Shown here in pieces: positions 1 through 15,000 of a stretch of DNA of 64,000 bases. A model generated the notes under the pieces. The model was given only the letters and a program-made list of their open reading frames with translations, was not told the origin of the DNA and ran no database searches. Position 1 is the first letter of the stretch. Every line of letters begins with the position of its first letter. The stretch is taken from positions 3,906,001 through 3,970,000 of the forward strand of contig QEYB01001046.1 of NCBI GenBank assembly GCA_017562135.1. Reading direction: 5' to 3'. The position numbers were made by a program, and so were the translations under genes. This stretch comes from Dipylidium caninum (lineage: Eukaryota; Platyhelminthes; Cestoda; Cyclophyllidea; Dipylidiidae).

Positions 1-3000
1 ACAACGTCGGCTGGCGGTACACGCCCGTTTGACGGTAGAGCCTCTTCAAGTCTACCAAATTCAAAACAAGACGGATAGCAGGAATGAAAAATAACCTTAC
101 GGTATCCATTGGGCCTTCAGCCATGGTGTGATGCACTACATTACGCATCCGCGCAATGCACGGGCAGGGCGGCTTTCAAGAAGGCATTTGGTTTGGTCTG
201 CCAACTGGGCAGCGTATGGCCATCCCTTAATACTACGTCGATATGATCTGAATTGCCCATAAAACGACAAACAAGCGAACATGTTGGATGGTTTGGTTGC
301 TGTCTGCAACAGTTTAGGGAAATGTTGGCCAACGCTAAGTTCTGCCCCATCGTCATCACTAACCGAAAGCCTCGAGCACACCTTCTGGTGGTGGTGGTGT
401 CTTCTCACAGTCGAAGCGCCTTCCTTCATGCACACAATTTCCAACTATTTAACAGGAAGTTCAACGATTCTACTCGTATTTCTTATGAAGTGCGTTTACA
501 GAAGAATCAGGGCCAGTTAGGAGCAAAAGTGGGGCCACTAACAAAGAATCCTGTATGGAGAGTATCTGAACTGTCCTACCTTCACGGAAGTCGGCCTTCT
601 TGTAGCTTTTGTTCACTTCCACGCTAAATATCTTATAGCGACAAATGTAGCTGGCTAGTTTCGTCATGCTGTTGCGTCCGCTGCCACCAACACCAACGAG
701 TAACATGTTGCCTCGTGGTTGACCGATCACGCGGAGGATCTTGCAGGCTGAAGCCAATACCCACAAGTTTTGTTAGTCCTCCGAAACATCCAAATTGTGC
801 AAACTTTGTTTCGGCGGGAATCTTTTCGTCTCTCTTTCAGTTTGGGGAGACTGAGTGCAACCGATGTTGGGGTGTATTTAATTTTATTGCGAACGAAATC
901 TACCTCATAGTGGCGTGTCGGTAAATGCGTATACGAGGGATACATGGTAAGGAATGTAATGCATAAGAGTAGCTCACTATGTTCTATGGCATCCCTGAAA
1001 AGCACAAGATCCATGGGAATAACACCGGGACTGTCATTATAGTCATTGATAAAACCGTAAAGGCCTGCTCGCAAACGGTCAATGTCCTGAATATCCTCGT
1101 AAATCATATCCTTGTTCAGGGCGTCCACAAAGATGGGTGAAGTGCGCGATGGGCAGAGGTTGTGGAAGGTTTGGTCGAAATACTGGGCCAACTTCTCACC
1201 AAGAATCTCAATAAATTGGGCCATGTCTTGGGCGTTGATAAGACGGTCAGCAAAGACACGAAAACTCTCATGAATCCATAAACGCAGCATGGCGTTCCTC
1301 GAATCAATTGTGGTCTTGCTTGCTCTAAGAAGACCTTGATAAATCTGCAATTACCACCAAGGGAGTAGTACAAAAGAGACACCAGTGAAACAAATCGCTA
1401 AGGTGAAGTAGCGCATACCTTTGACATGTCACGAAGGTTGAACAAATAATGGATTCGCGTTGGAGTGGGAAGAAATTTGGCGACTATTGCAGTGTAGAAA
1501 GAAATGGTGGCGTCTGTCAATGTATCGCCCATCGACTTAACCTCATCTTCAAAATCACTAAGTTTCTGGTTTATCATGCTACCGAAGATCTGTTTCAAGT
1601 TGGCTTCCTAGTGGCGAAAAAATACTTCGCTTTAGTCTGCTCCGCGGACGAACACAGTGGCGTAAAGAGGAGTCTGTGCCTACCGTGGGAAAAGTAACGT
1701 TAATTTGGTTGAATCGGGACTGGAGACGCCGAGAGATTGTCATACGACCACCTCCAGGAGGCCCCATACTAGCGAGAAGAAACATCTTCTGCACCCGCTT
1801 CGGCAGCTGCATTTCCCGATCGTACCAGAAGCCGTAGTCGATCCACTGACGAATCAACTCAAGCGGTGGCTGTGAGCCAAATTCGTCCTTCACAGGCATG
1901 TTGAGGTCGTCCATGAAGGCGACTAATTTAGTGCCCCCAATCGGCACAAATGTGCCCTTCGTGCGTTTCTCCACACGGGACTCGATTATGTCCTGTATAT
2001 TGCTCGATGATGTCTAAAAAATACGGCATTTCTCAATCCTGAAAGCGGGATTGACAATCCCCTCCCTCCCTCTAACTGTCATACTACGCAGGCATCCAGA
2101 GGGCGAACGCCATTCCGACAGGCGCCACAGAAAACTCAACACCCACCCAAGTTTGTTCCGTGTTAAATTAATGGATTTCACACCTAAAGTGTTTTCTCTT
2201 CAACTACCGGGTCAAGCAACTTCTGATAGTTTCTGACATCTCGTCTTTCGAAGAGAATCGTCCTCAATTCCAACGAAAAGTAATCATGACCTGCAATCAT
2301 TGGGACCCGCTGGATATGAGCAGCATTGACTTAACTACGGCGGGCAAAAGGGCATGCACGAAAAAGTCTCTACACTGGCTGACCTGTGCCGACATATTAA
2401 TGAAGAGGTAGGTCCATGAGTTTTTATCTAGATTGAAGAGAACGTCCTGTGCGATCGAGGTTTTCCCAGTTCCAACGGGTCCGGTGATGAGAACCGGGCT
2501 CCGTCTAGAGACCAGTTTGTTCACCAGATAATTGTATCGAACAGTATCGACGGTAGGGACAAGGATCTTATGGAAAGGTTGTCTGTAAAGACAGGAAAAT
2601 AAGTTGTAAGTGAAAAGAAAATCTACTAATCGACAAGTAATGTGAATGACTTACTCCGGGTCGTACTTCCACCCGCCGCGCAGCTTCTCCTCCCAGTGGA
2701 TCCAGGCGCGCGACTTGATGTCTACGTAGAACTCGAAGACAGAGTCCTTGTTAGGGAAACTGCCATCCATTTCTCGTATGTAAGAATCTACCTTCTTTCG
2801 CCCATCTTCATCAACAACACAACACACTGACCAGATCGTACAGAATTGGAAGAGCATCTCGATTAAGCGGGTGTACAAATCGGAGTCGGACATGTCAAAC
2901 TAAGAGGTGGAGAAAGATGAGAGGTAAGAGGCCGAATTACACAGATACAAGGTAATTTGTCGGATGTAATTCTGTTATCGGGTTACGGGCGTTTAGGCCA

Positions 3001-6000
3001 CTGAAATAGGACGCAAAGGAAAGGTCAAATGAAAGTGGGCAGGGTTGGGAGAGAAGATCTTTTTATTGATATCACTAATTTTGTCTGACTTTCTTGCATT
3101 GCGCAGAAAATCCAAAGTATCGCCGATACTTTCTGACAATTACGCCGCAGTGAGACAAGAAGGTGATGTGCTAACCGCCGGTGAGCCTACCTCATTTCCG
3201 TCCTCGTATATGCCATCGAAAAGGCGACAAAGGCTGATGACCAGGTTGGTTTCGCTGACGGGAATGAGTTTGTTGCAGTAGTTCATGGTGAATGTGAGGA
3301 TTTGGGACAGATCTTTATCGAAGAGACCAGTCAATGTGGAAACCAGTAGTTTGGGCTCTTTGGAAGCCAGCCAAGAATTTACATAGGGCCACCATCCGAG
3401 GTCATTCACGTCGTTATACACCATGCCGGCACGCGAAACGGTGGCCGGTGAGGCCACCGCTAAGTCTTCTACCTCGAACAGTAACGAAACCTGTGGTCGG
3501 ATGCAAAGAGATCTTGAGTAACTTGCATGATTTGCCACACGTTTTGTTGCACTTGGTAGACTTACTGTTAAGAAGCATGAGATATAGAAATATAGGAAAA
3601 GTACAAATAATCAGTTCTGTGGAGAGATGGAAATCGACTGTGGGAGCAGAATTCAACTGCACTAAAACTATCATTTAAAGAGTGGCCAACAAGTGGTGCA
3701 CTAGTCATTTGAGCCATTTAGGAATGCCAGAAGAAGGCCTCATTCCCGAGCCGATACGGTGACGAGTGCGGTCAACGCCAGCGGCAACAACAACAGCTGC
3801 GAGCACGTATACGCAGGAGTGGACGAAGGGTGAAAGATGTTTCATGAACACATCGCGAGGGACGAACCTTGTCATTCATGGAGATGCGCTCTCCGTTAAT
3901 AAGAGTCAGAATTTTGTTATCATCCATGACAGAGTTCATACTTTCAATCCACAGAGCATCTACCGGACCGTCGAAGAGAATCCACTTGTAGTCCGGTTTT
4001 TCATCTGCAATTCAGTGGCACTTGGTGGCAACTTTACGGCCTCCATACTACTAAACAGTCCCGTATACTTACCAGTGCACGCCTGACGCATTAGGCTCGA
4101 TAGTATACCATCACGCCATTCGTTTGTTGAAATATTAAATTCGCCATAGAGTTCTCCCAGAGAAATTGCCTTTGGATTGAGGGGGTATTCCAAGACTCGG
4201 TAGTATCCTTCGTGTCCAGACTCCATCATTTTGTTCTGGGTCAGTTGCAAAGTCTTCCAGGTTGTCGATTTCCCCGACAAAGTTTTCCCCACGACCATGA
4301 CAGAGTGACGAGAGCTTTGTGTCTCGTAGAGTTCAATAACTTTGGATACGGAGAACTTGGTTGCCTGCAGTCCTAGTTCTTTGAAGGCCTCATGAATAGC
4401 GTTGGTCATCTAACGGAAAGAGGAAATATTTATTGCCCGGTTTTTTTACTTCTTCCTACTTAGTCCATCAAGTCGCGTGATGAAGCCAAGCCGCCAGGGC
4501 CATGGACTCGTAAAGCAAATCTCGAGGTCAGCTACTCAGTGTTTAGTATCGAGCTTTGCTGCAGGTTCAAATGGAATACGGCAAAAGCATCTTCATGGAG
4601 CTACAGTTCCGGTAGCTTCTACGTGTGACTGGCTGTGCTGCTTGTACTTGTAGGCGTTCAATGCTCCTGGATAAATGTTAGGCATTTTCTATGGTTTCCT
4701 GAGCCGTGCGAGCAGCGACAAGTATAGTTTAACAACAATGGGCATCACACAAATGTTCGCAGAAAAGAGGGTGAAAAAGGCAAATCGACCAAAAGGAGGC
4801 AAAACGTGTTAACTCTGGTGCCGATGAGTGCTGTGGAGTACGAACAAACCTCGGTGTAGTTGATGGCGGGGACCTCAACTCCCGGGAAGAGATCGTGGAT
4901 GATTCCGCGGAAGAGGGGCAAGTCGACAGAGGTGAGTTTGGCCAGGTTCATGTCGTTCATAGAGAGCAGGAGGAGCTCCTCGTCCTGCATACCTGGATTT
5001 GCCCGCTTTTTGGCACCGGCGTACCGCAACACTGAAATCAAGGCTCGCAACCCGAAGTCGTAGTGATCTTGTTTGCTCAGTTGCTGTGAGCACAAACTGT
5101 AGAGTGTATAAACTTTCTTGGCCAAAACCTAGTAAAGCGAACGAGAGGTCACGCACACACGCTACGGACTCAGACTTATTTTGAACGCCATGTCGACATC
5201 GAGATGTCAAGGCAATTGGCGAGTCTCGTTGAGGTAACAAACGAAGTATATGAGAAAAGGTCCAAAGTGAGTGGGTGAGGTAGCCTTCCATTCTAGCCGA
5301 CGTGAGACGGGGACAGCCTATCACTTGGGTCAAACTACCAACAAACGCACCGGCAATAAGGACTGATAATTTCAGAGAAGTACACAATTATGCTTTGAGA
5401 AGATACAATCACCATCAAAGACGGGTGACGCTTTGGGAATCCTCCTCCTTCTACATTTCCTAATTTCTTTTCCATTGATTATGTTGGATCAAATTACGGT
5501 GAAATTGATGTGCCAGTGCGTACCTTGCAGGAGTCGAAGCCCTCCGCAAAGAGAGTGATCTCGGCGATCACGGTGGAGTCGGGGACCACCATGGCAATGG
5601 GACGAAACATCGACTTCAGATTGTCAGGCAGTTCAGTTCGTCCAGCGTAACCGGGATTCATCGTGATGAAGATACCGCAAGACCAGGCCAGTTTGATAAT
5701 TCTGCCCTCAAACATGAAGCGAACGCCAGACAGAAGGCCTTTTGCCTTTGGCAAGGAGGCCAGTGCCGAGAGAATGGCGAGAATTTGTTGTGCCACCACG
5801 GATAGCACCTCAATATTAATTCTTAAAAGGAGAGACAGCAACAGAAAATGACCAAGGAGGACGGACTTACGTTGATGGTTGTAGATGAAAATGTAATAAT
5901 AACGATCACGTTGGGGCGTGAGGGGGCTCAGAGGGCCGGTGTTGTGGTCGAAGAAACCACTACTATCGGAATATGTTGGTCTACGTTGCTGGTCAACAAC

Positions 6001-9000
6001 AAAAACAGAGAGGTGAGGTAGGCCTGGCACCCCTTCAAACCAAATGCGGCCCCAAAACCCTTCACTGCATCTCTCGAGTAAACGGACTCTCCACCGCTTT
6101 TGATAGTGCTCACATGCCGCGTGAAAACAGGGCAACCTAAAGTGAAAGCATCGGGCCCAGGACCAATTATTGGCCCATCCCTTGAGGCATTTGCAGTGGC
6201 TGCACGAACCGGTTAAACTCATCAAAGCAGCCCCAGGCTCCGGACTGCGCGAGGCCCGAGAACATGCGGCCCATGGACTTGTAGTCGAGGCCGTCGGAGC
6301 AGTTAATCACAATGACGTAGGCCCCCAGATTCTTGCCCAGGTCCTTGGTGGTCTCCGTCTTGCCCGTGCCAGCAGGTCCCTTGGGTGAACCGCCTCTGTT
6401 AAGACTCAGCGCCGTAGTCAGAGTTACGTAACAGCGGTCAGTAAGGGAAGTGATTACGAGACGGCCCGAATTTCCTAGATATTCGTATCCGTAGTGGAAA
6501 CTGGCGTTGGTTTGTTTGACGTAGCAGTCATCTTCTTCCTGGAATGAGACAGCCCCTCAAAAAGCATGATAATCGGGCTAAATACATTTCGAACAAGCGC
6601 CCCAACCTTTTCCCAATAAAACCGAAGCTGTGCCGCCACTCAAAGGCACCGATGTCTGCGCATCCAGATTTGTAGAGCTTATCAATGATGTCCCGCTGGT
6701 GAACCTCGATAACCACGAGGCCATTGATCTTGAGTCGCTGAATCTTGCTCAGGTTTGACCGAATGGACTCCGAAAAGCGCTTCAGAATTGCCTTTTGCTT
6801 CTTCCTCACCATCCGAAGTGGTTTCCTATCATGGCGGCGATTTACCTATGACAAGAAGTAAAATCCTCAATCAATGGGCGCACTAAGAGCAACCCTTCGA
6901 ATCACCTACCCACTAAGGTCGAGTTATCTTTGAAACGCATAACTCAAAACACGGCCAAAAACTACACATGTCGTAATGGGAGACTCTTAATGACTCAATT
7001 GTGGAGACTGCATGTCAAGACAGACCATTGAAAATCTTCGTATGATACCGAGTAATCTCCCTCATGGCGGTAGCACCGCGCCTCGATGTCCGCCTACCAT
7101 CTAATGGCATTTATTTCCTCGGATCATCTGCCCAACAGTCATTACCATGACCAGTGCCTTGGTGACATCGGCTGTCCATTGGAGTTGACTCGTTGTGATG
7201 CAAATTTGCCCGGGCCACTCTTTCACAACTTTTTCCCTCTTAACGCTGGCCTTCTTCATTGCTGCTCTGCAATCCCTCAAGAGGTCTCTCAGAGTCTTTC
7301 GCATCTGTGACTCTATCTCCAGGAGCCACATTTCCACGGGACCTTCCATTCGGACACTCTTCTTCCACGGAACTTCTTCGCCATCACCGGATATCATCGA
7401 GACTCCATCGAACTGAAGTATAGGCGATCTTACAAGGCAAAGGTGTATGGATCAAGATTCAGTTTATGACCGGTCAAGGGTGCATTAGTGTGAAAACGCA
7501 CCGTATGAGCGTTTGCCCTCTTCCCAGCAGCTTGCAAAGCTGCATTGTGTCCACTGGTAAAGGGAGCTTGAGGACCACTTGCGGCGTTAGAATTCCAGTC
7601 AATCACAGTGGCGATGCTGCCACTGCGTGAGACGTTGTTATCGCTTCCAGAACTCCCGAAGTATACCTCACGCAACTCATTCCTTCTAACATCGGTCATT
7701 GTCTTCGAACTGGTGTGCTGGTGGATGTTACTTAGGTTAGCCTCCAACATAATCTCACTTGCGGAAGACCTCCGGGTCTGTTCTCGCCGATTCTCCACCT
7801 CCTCATGCTCTTCCACCTCTGCTGAAGCCTTTCGCTCCTCTTGGGTAGATTGTGCTTCCTTATCAGGCCCCATATTTACATCCTGGAAAACTTCTTCTGT
7901 ATCTTCGTACTTTTTGTGCACATCCGTCGGTTGTTTGCGCAGTAGCGGTACTTTAGTGTGGGATGTCCTTTCGCAGCCGACGAGTGCGTCTTCCTGATCG
8001 TCTTCTGTTTGCAAAAACAATAAAACGCAGAGTTGTGGAAGTATTACCAAGGCGCCAGTGGGCATTTAGTTGTAACAGCGAGTGATGCAGCCACTTTTCC
8101 TACCAACTATACTTTGCCATAATATGCATAATATGCGTTGAATAGAAAGGTACACCGAAGTGCACGTGATAGAAATAAGAGGGTAATGAGCAATGGTGAG
8201 CCCTGTGGTATTTTTTTATCAGTGGAATTACTTGCACTCGAGGAGTAAAGGCGTAAGAGAACCGGTGGCCAGCTTAATTGTAGATATAAATATCAGTGGC
8301 TCCTCTACCTTGCGACCAATTTGCACAATGAAATACACTGAGGATGTGGCAAAGATATCTACCTCCTTGTGAAGGCAACGGAGTGGGAAGAGAGCAATTA
8401 TAAAAAGGGCAATAGGGAACAGACCTTCTCCAGCCGCACAGTGTTGATGTTGTCGAAGCACTTCTTCAAGTGAACTATTACAGTCTCTGGATTTTTGCCC
8501 TGACCCAGAATTTCGAGCAAGTCGTCGTTTGAAATAAAATAGAAACGAGGAAATATTTGGCGTTTCGTTTCAAGATACATATCTAAGGACTTTTCAATCA
8601 ACTCAAACTTTTCATTCATTCTCCAGAGCTCTTCACACATCCCTGAAAATCCAGAATAATAAAGTTATCAAAAATGCAAGGAGTTGACGCTCAAGGAAAG
8701 GTACCTTTTTGGTCGGAGCAGAGTCGGGCATTCCTCACTTCGTTCATAGTGGTCATTATCTTCTTCCACTCCATGTTAAGATCATCAAAAAGAGTCGACT
8801 CCTTGGGCAACTGTTTACGAATATCGTCGCCCATGAAAATTGTCTCCATGTAGAGCCACTGCCTTTGCACGGTGAGCAACAGTTCCACAGTCTCCGTTAT
8901 CCTCGAAAGCGTACGCTCCCAAAAGTCCACTTCATGTTCAAATGGCTTCACAAATCGTGAAGCTTTCATTGCCGACAGCTGAACCTAAGGTATCACGGCA

Positions 9001-12000
9001 CCACTGTTAATGTGAATGGTAATTAGGGGAGAGTGGTTCGCTTCGACGGGTACGCAAGTTATACACTGAAATGTCCTATTTTCTCTTAACGTGGGATAGG
9101 AGCCGTCACGAGTGGTAGGGCCTCACCTGGTGATCTTCGAGAGTGTTGAAAAGGTCCTCAGTAGATCTCAGTCTGAAGTGACCTTTGTCCTTAAAAGGCA
9201 CAATGTCCAATTCAAGAACAGCCCAAACACCCTCTATTTTACTCAGGGACTTTTCGATAGCCAATTCTTTTGTGGCCGCCTGTGAGAGTTCGCTTATGAA
9301 GACGGCATAGCGGTCGAAGGAGAGGTTGATTATTTTTTCAAGAGTGAAGTTCTGATCGTTCTGATCAAAGTCCCTGGCCATCTCTTTGCGGATGGCATCC
9401 CAATGCCTGGGTCGCAATGCATCATTGCGCAGATCGGCTATAAGAGGAATCGTCCGTCTGAATTGATCAACACGATCCCTGCTCGCGTCCAAAACCTCCC
9501 AACGGCGATTCTATCAAAGAACATATTTGATTTATCCTCGAGTACACAGTGAGGGATTACCAATCATCATACTCTTCAAATAAGACACGCAACTGATAAA
9601 ACTGACAACCTTTACCCTGCGCCTGAGGTGATCTCGTGTTTATGTTGAGTCTTGGTGTTAGGATAGGATATGACTAGGGTAAGCGGGCCAAGTGAGCGCG
9701 AGTTTCGTCTGAGACCACCCGACCAGCTGGGATGCCGTCGGATGGCGGTCGCGGTGGTGGACCGAACTGTCGAGTCCGCGCAGATGCTGCGGCCTTCTTC
9801 GATCACGGGAGGCGAAAAGAGCGGAAGTAGGGGTGAGAACCGCCGTCGGTCTTACCGACCCGAAATGTGAGTGCTGCTGAGTTTTCGTTCGTGGTAAATT
9901 TTTACAGAGCACTGGGGCTTTCGTATTTGTGCAGTTCACAGGTTTCAGTAGATCGGTTAACACATCCGACCAATGGCTCATTGTTGAGCAAATTATTAGG
10001 ATGCGGGCATTAATGGACAAGGTGGAGGAGTCCAGCATTTGCACCGACCAAATCATATCATTTCACCTCAATTTCTCACCGCTTCAGGCGAGTTAAGCAA
10101 GGTCACTCGACGTCGGAGCCACCGATCTCTCAACAAACGATACTTAACTCTTTTTATTAGAATTGTTCTTTACTTAATTTTCCATACTTGAAAAAACACC
10201 ATCTTAATAGACATGAAAGGGCCATCATAACTAAATATTTTCCAATATTCGCACAACTTGTGACCGCTGTTAAGTGGAATGTATATTAGGGGGATGAGAA
10301 GGCTAACTTACTTTATTGTCTCGTGCGAGGCGAGTAAACTTTCGGAACATTGTTGCCGCAAACGTCTCCATATCGTCTGTCTGGAGATCGGAAAACTTGC
10401 CATGCTTCCACTGTATCCAGTTTTTTTCCCAATCCCGATTCAGGGTCCATATTTGCTCCAACACATCTAACTCCTTCGCAAGAAAGTGAAAAAGGACATA
10501 AATGCCGCCACACTCACACAGATTTGTGACATACTAATCTAACGACTGCGCGATTGTTTGACTAGACATTTATGACGGCAAAATGCATTTGATTTTGAAA
10601 GTTATGTGATAATAGACGATCCAAAGCTCTATCTTAGGGAAATGTGCCTTTTGGATGAGCGCGGACTCCTTGCAGGGTTGTTGGTCGATTTTAAAAATAA
10701 GGAGGCCAGTGCGGATCTCATTTTCCTTCTCAATCATAACTGCAAGCCGGTCGCGGTACGTCTGACACGCTGCCAGCACGTCTTCCGGGGGCGGACCAAG
10801 GCTGTGGTGACCAGAAGCCTGCAGTTCATTGAGCAAACCCAAAATCCGCTTCTTCAGTCTCTCCGACTCGGCCAGCAGATTCAGCTTGAATCTCTCTTTC
10901 GTTCTGCGGATTGTCTAAAATTCCAAACAATTTCTTACCAGTAATTCAATCATTAAACTGTCCTTAGCCGCCCTCTTTGTCGGAATATTCTACCGGAGTT
11001 AATCTGTTTATTCAAATGATTTTGACCGCTTTCAGGATAACTTAAACCAACAGCCTACTTTCGGGAAGGAAAGTTTTGACATTATGTTGAAGATGATAGG
11101 GATTGTGAGTTGCCACAATTAACCAGCTTTAAATCAACACAAAGGTCTGTTCAACAAAACCCAACAAAAAACTGCCTTAATCATTGTGGTTTTTTTCTTC
11201 ATGAAATTCGCCTTCAGTGACGGTAGTCAAATTGCAGTCATTGAAAACATCTTGCCTCTTCACATGTGACGAGAGCTTCCTTGAAGGCGGCCCAGTCTGA
11301 GACGAGATTAGCCCTTCGTGTGGCCACCTCGGGTTTATAGGTCACCTCGAACCTATCCAAAATGGCAAACTGTTCTTCCAAAGGCGCAAACTTATTCTTC
11401 ACTGTCTTCTCCTCACTGAATACTTTCTCCAAAAGCTCCATGGACTCCACGAGTTCAGCAAGGTTTCCGGGAACATGGGAAAGTCTATACCGACAAATCA
11501 TAAAGGAAAGTGGACCAACAAATTCTATGCCATTTTTCAAAAATGTGAGAGGAGGCTACAAAGAGACTCCTAACATGTGGCGATTGCATAATAACTGTTG
11601 GAAATAGGGGGACTGACCTCTTGGTCGTTTCGCTCATGTAGTTATAAATTCCATCGAGGTCTTCGATAGTCATGTCCATAAGGAGATTTATTAAACGCGT
11701 CTGCCACTCTCGACAATGAGCCGCGATAGCGCTCTTGAGGAGACTGAAATCCAACTGCAAAAACCGCACTGTTACGATCGCCTCCGCGTCCAGCACCTTG
11801 TTGGTCACCTCTGTATATCTGCAAGAAAGGAACTCAACAAAGGGCCGGAATCCCGGTCACCTATTGAACATGCTATTTTCAGTTTCTGATATCCACTTTA
11901 TTTTGGACTTCACACTTTTCGCACCTATGAAAGGCCACCGTATTTGGTCATTCCATCTGACTCAAAAACTGACACTTTTCCTACGACGTACCGACTGATA

Positions 12001-15000
12001 TCAGCGTAAATGGAAATAGCACTCCGTTTGTTTTCCCGGTAGTGGTTGATAATCTCGTCCTTGGACTGCTTCCAGATTCCCCGGAACTGCTCCCAGTAGG
12101 TTAGCGGATCGTGCACAGGTTTCGCGATGTCACAAATGCCGCGTTTAATGCCTTCTTGGATCTTGACAATTTCCTCATCTTCTTTGACTGATGCGGCGAT
12201 AGACTTAACATAGAAATTAAGCGGCAAACTTAAATTTACTTAACAAAGTGCCTTTTCCGGGAGAAGAATCCGTTCGACAAATGTACATCATGCTCGTCAG
12301 AAGTGTTTTGTTTGAATTTGGTGGGGGGGGGGGAGCGAAGCGTCCTTAAGTGGACTTTGCGCGCGAGACCCTGGCGCTACTTGATGCTGGCACAGGGACA
12401 GCCTCAAGTGCGGACAAGGGGCGCCCGCCTTACCGGTGATGAATACGAAGAAGTTGGGGGGTGATAGAACTACTGTCAGACTTACTTAAACCATTCCCGC
12501 ATATGACTCCTAACATTTGAAGCACTTGTTGCGGCTTTAAGTTTCTTCTCAAATTGTAGTCTAACCTACCTAACTGGAACGATGGAATGCCACTTCCTCG
12601 CCCTATTTCGGGTTGCGCTGCAAACCTCTTGCTCTTACGAGGCCAGGGACGTGTGTTGTCGTTTCAGTGCGCTGACCGTAGTCGGAAGCGCAAGCGAATA
12701 CTTTGGCAAACGTGCTACTAACTAGGGAAAGGATGCCGTCACACTAGTTTGGTGTCCAAGTATGCCTTTTGGTAGATGAACCACAGTTTCTCAAACTATA
12801 TTGTCAAAAATAGCCGGTAAAATATGGCATTTTTGCGATTCGCCAAACTCGCGAACCTGTAACGCTGGCTGAGTTTAAAAACAGCTTGCCTTGGCATCGG
12901 TAAAGCCAAACAAAACGTCACAAAGTTTCCTAGAATTGAATTCTAGAAAGAGGTAAGGCAAAGTTGTCCCGCACTAGTTCAAACATTTAACATAGGTTTT
13001 GAATGAAAGTTGAACTCCTTGAGTCTCCAGTGTCACATACCGGAGTGTCAAAGTTCCTATTCTTGGTTAGAACTTCAGGCAAACGAGGAACATTTGCAAA
13101 GGCTGTGATGATTTGGTCGCCCAAGGAGACAACAACATCCGTTAGTTGGGGAATAGACGGCACAAAGACCACTGATGATTCGTCCAGGGTAAGAAGAATT
13201 TTGAAAAATGGGTTAGGCTCATTTCTTCCATCTCCGTTGATGGCCCGACGCAGGTCTCCCAAGGAGAATTTAACGTTAAGGCGGAATGCCTCTTGACAGT
13301 AACGATCCATTCGTTCGGTGTATCTACGTTGCCGTAACAAAAACCGCTCTTAAGAGGATTTTGAATAGTCACAATGAACAGCGACGAAACTGTTCTAAGG
13401 GTTATATTGACTAAAAACTGGCCCACTGGTGTGAACAAACATGGAAGCGATTAGGTGTCCGATGAATTCTGCAAACAGGAACATAGCAAAATCGTCTGCA
13501 AACTGCTGCCTAAAATCTAGTCGTCGGTGTTCATATTGGAGCTCTTGCTAACAGTGAGATATAACACGGAAAGTAATTAGTGAATGCGGGCACAGCAGGT
13601 GCCTGTTTAGAGTTGCCTTAACGGATAAATCAGTGGCGGCTGAGAAGAGACTCACAAATACCAGCGGATTTGGACGTCGGGATTCTCCGAAACAAAGGTG
13701 TCCTTGACTTGGGACATCTTTTGAATAATGTCATTGTGCAGAGCAATCAACTTCGTTGCGGTCCGTTCTCTGTGGTTGGACTGCGCATTGAGAAAGAGTA
13801 CCGTTGACAGACAGGAGCGCTGCTTTAGGGCCCTGCCAAAGACAGCGCGATGCACATCGTGTGGGGGGGCGCCAACTGGACGCTAGTTTCCCCCTGCATG
13901 CCGATCTGCCCTATACTTATGCAGATCGACAACTTTAAACGATTTTTGCCATAATCGTCTCTCCACTGCCTTGCACTAGCGTCCGCAGTGAGAGTGAGAA
14001 GGTATGGCATTTTGTAAGTGATCAACATGCTGATAAATTAGTCCTCTCGAATACTACTACGTCCATAGGCTAGCATTAAGCACTCAAAAATTGTGACCAC
14101 TGCAGTATAGTGGTCTTTTACCTGTTCCTGATTGAAATCGTCATTTTCGTAAATTCGTCCAGGCTCAAGTTTGAGTAGAAGGGTTTTGGCAATGCGTTCA
14201 CAGTTATCTCTTATATCCGAATTGACCATCTTGTATTCGTCTACCTTGCCCTGTAGGTTGCATATCTGCAGGCGACTGTCGTTGACAAAGAACTCGACCA
14301 TCGACTTAACAGGCCACTGTATCTTCACGAAACCGGGCGAGATCTTCTTATCGAGCATCTTGATGCGCTCTTGGAAGAGGGCTTTCTCCTCCGGATTGAG
14401 GACGCTGACAATCCGATTGTACTCACGTACCAACATCAACACAATCTCGTTCAGGTGACGCAGCTCCAACTTGCGCCGATGCGCCTCCGCCGCGTAATGC
14501 GGCACCTCTATGCCCAGGAGAATCCAATGGTCCAGCTCGTTGATCAGCCGCAGTATGCTTCTAGGGAAAGTGGCCTCTATTTGGTCCGACTTGATTGTAC
14601 TGCGTGTGAGAATCGGCACTTCAAGGCATTTCAAGGGGTCCTGCGTTGAGAAGTTGCTTTGTGATATGGAACATCTTATCATAAGCAACTCGGAGTGGTC
14701 ACCAAACACCCTCATAACTAAAAATGCATTTTCAGTGAACCAATTAACAAGTACAATTTACATGCGTCTCTACGCAGCCCTATATACCGAAGACGGTCTA
14801 CAAGCTGGAGAAAGGTGTGGGAAAATTCGACCTCTCTTGCCACTCTCTTTGGCCAGTCGTCTGTGCACACAGTAGAGCGTGTGCCAACCTAATTTTTACT
14901 AAAAATTGTCAATGTTTCACAAGAATTATTCTAGCCTACGTCCTCGATTTGCATGTCACGGCATTTTATTAGTTCATCCAGTATGCGTTTCGCAATTGCT

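Noticed and set aside
4495..4590. tRNA-like GGTTCAAAT motif
   Set aside because: No matching acceptor stem or anticodon arm could be drawn around it; it is within a dynein intron.
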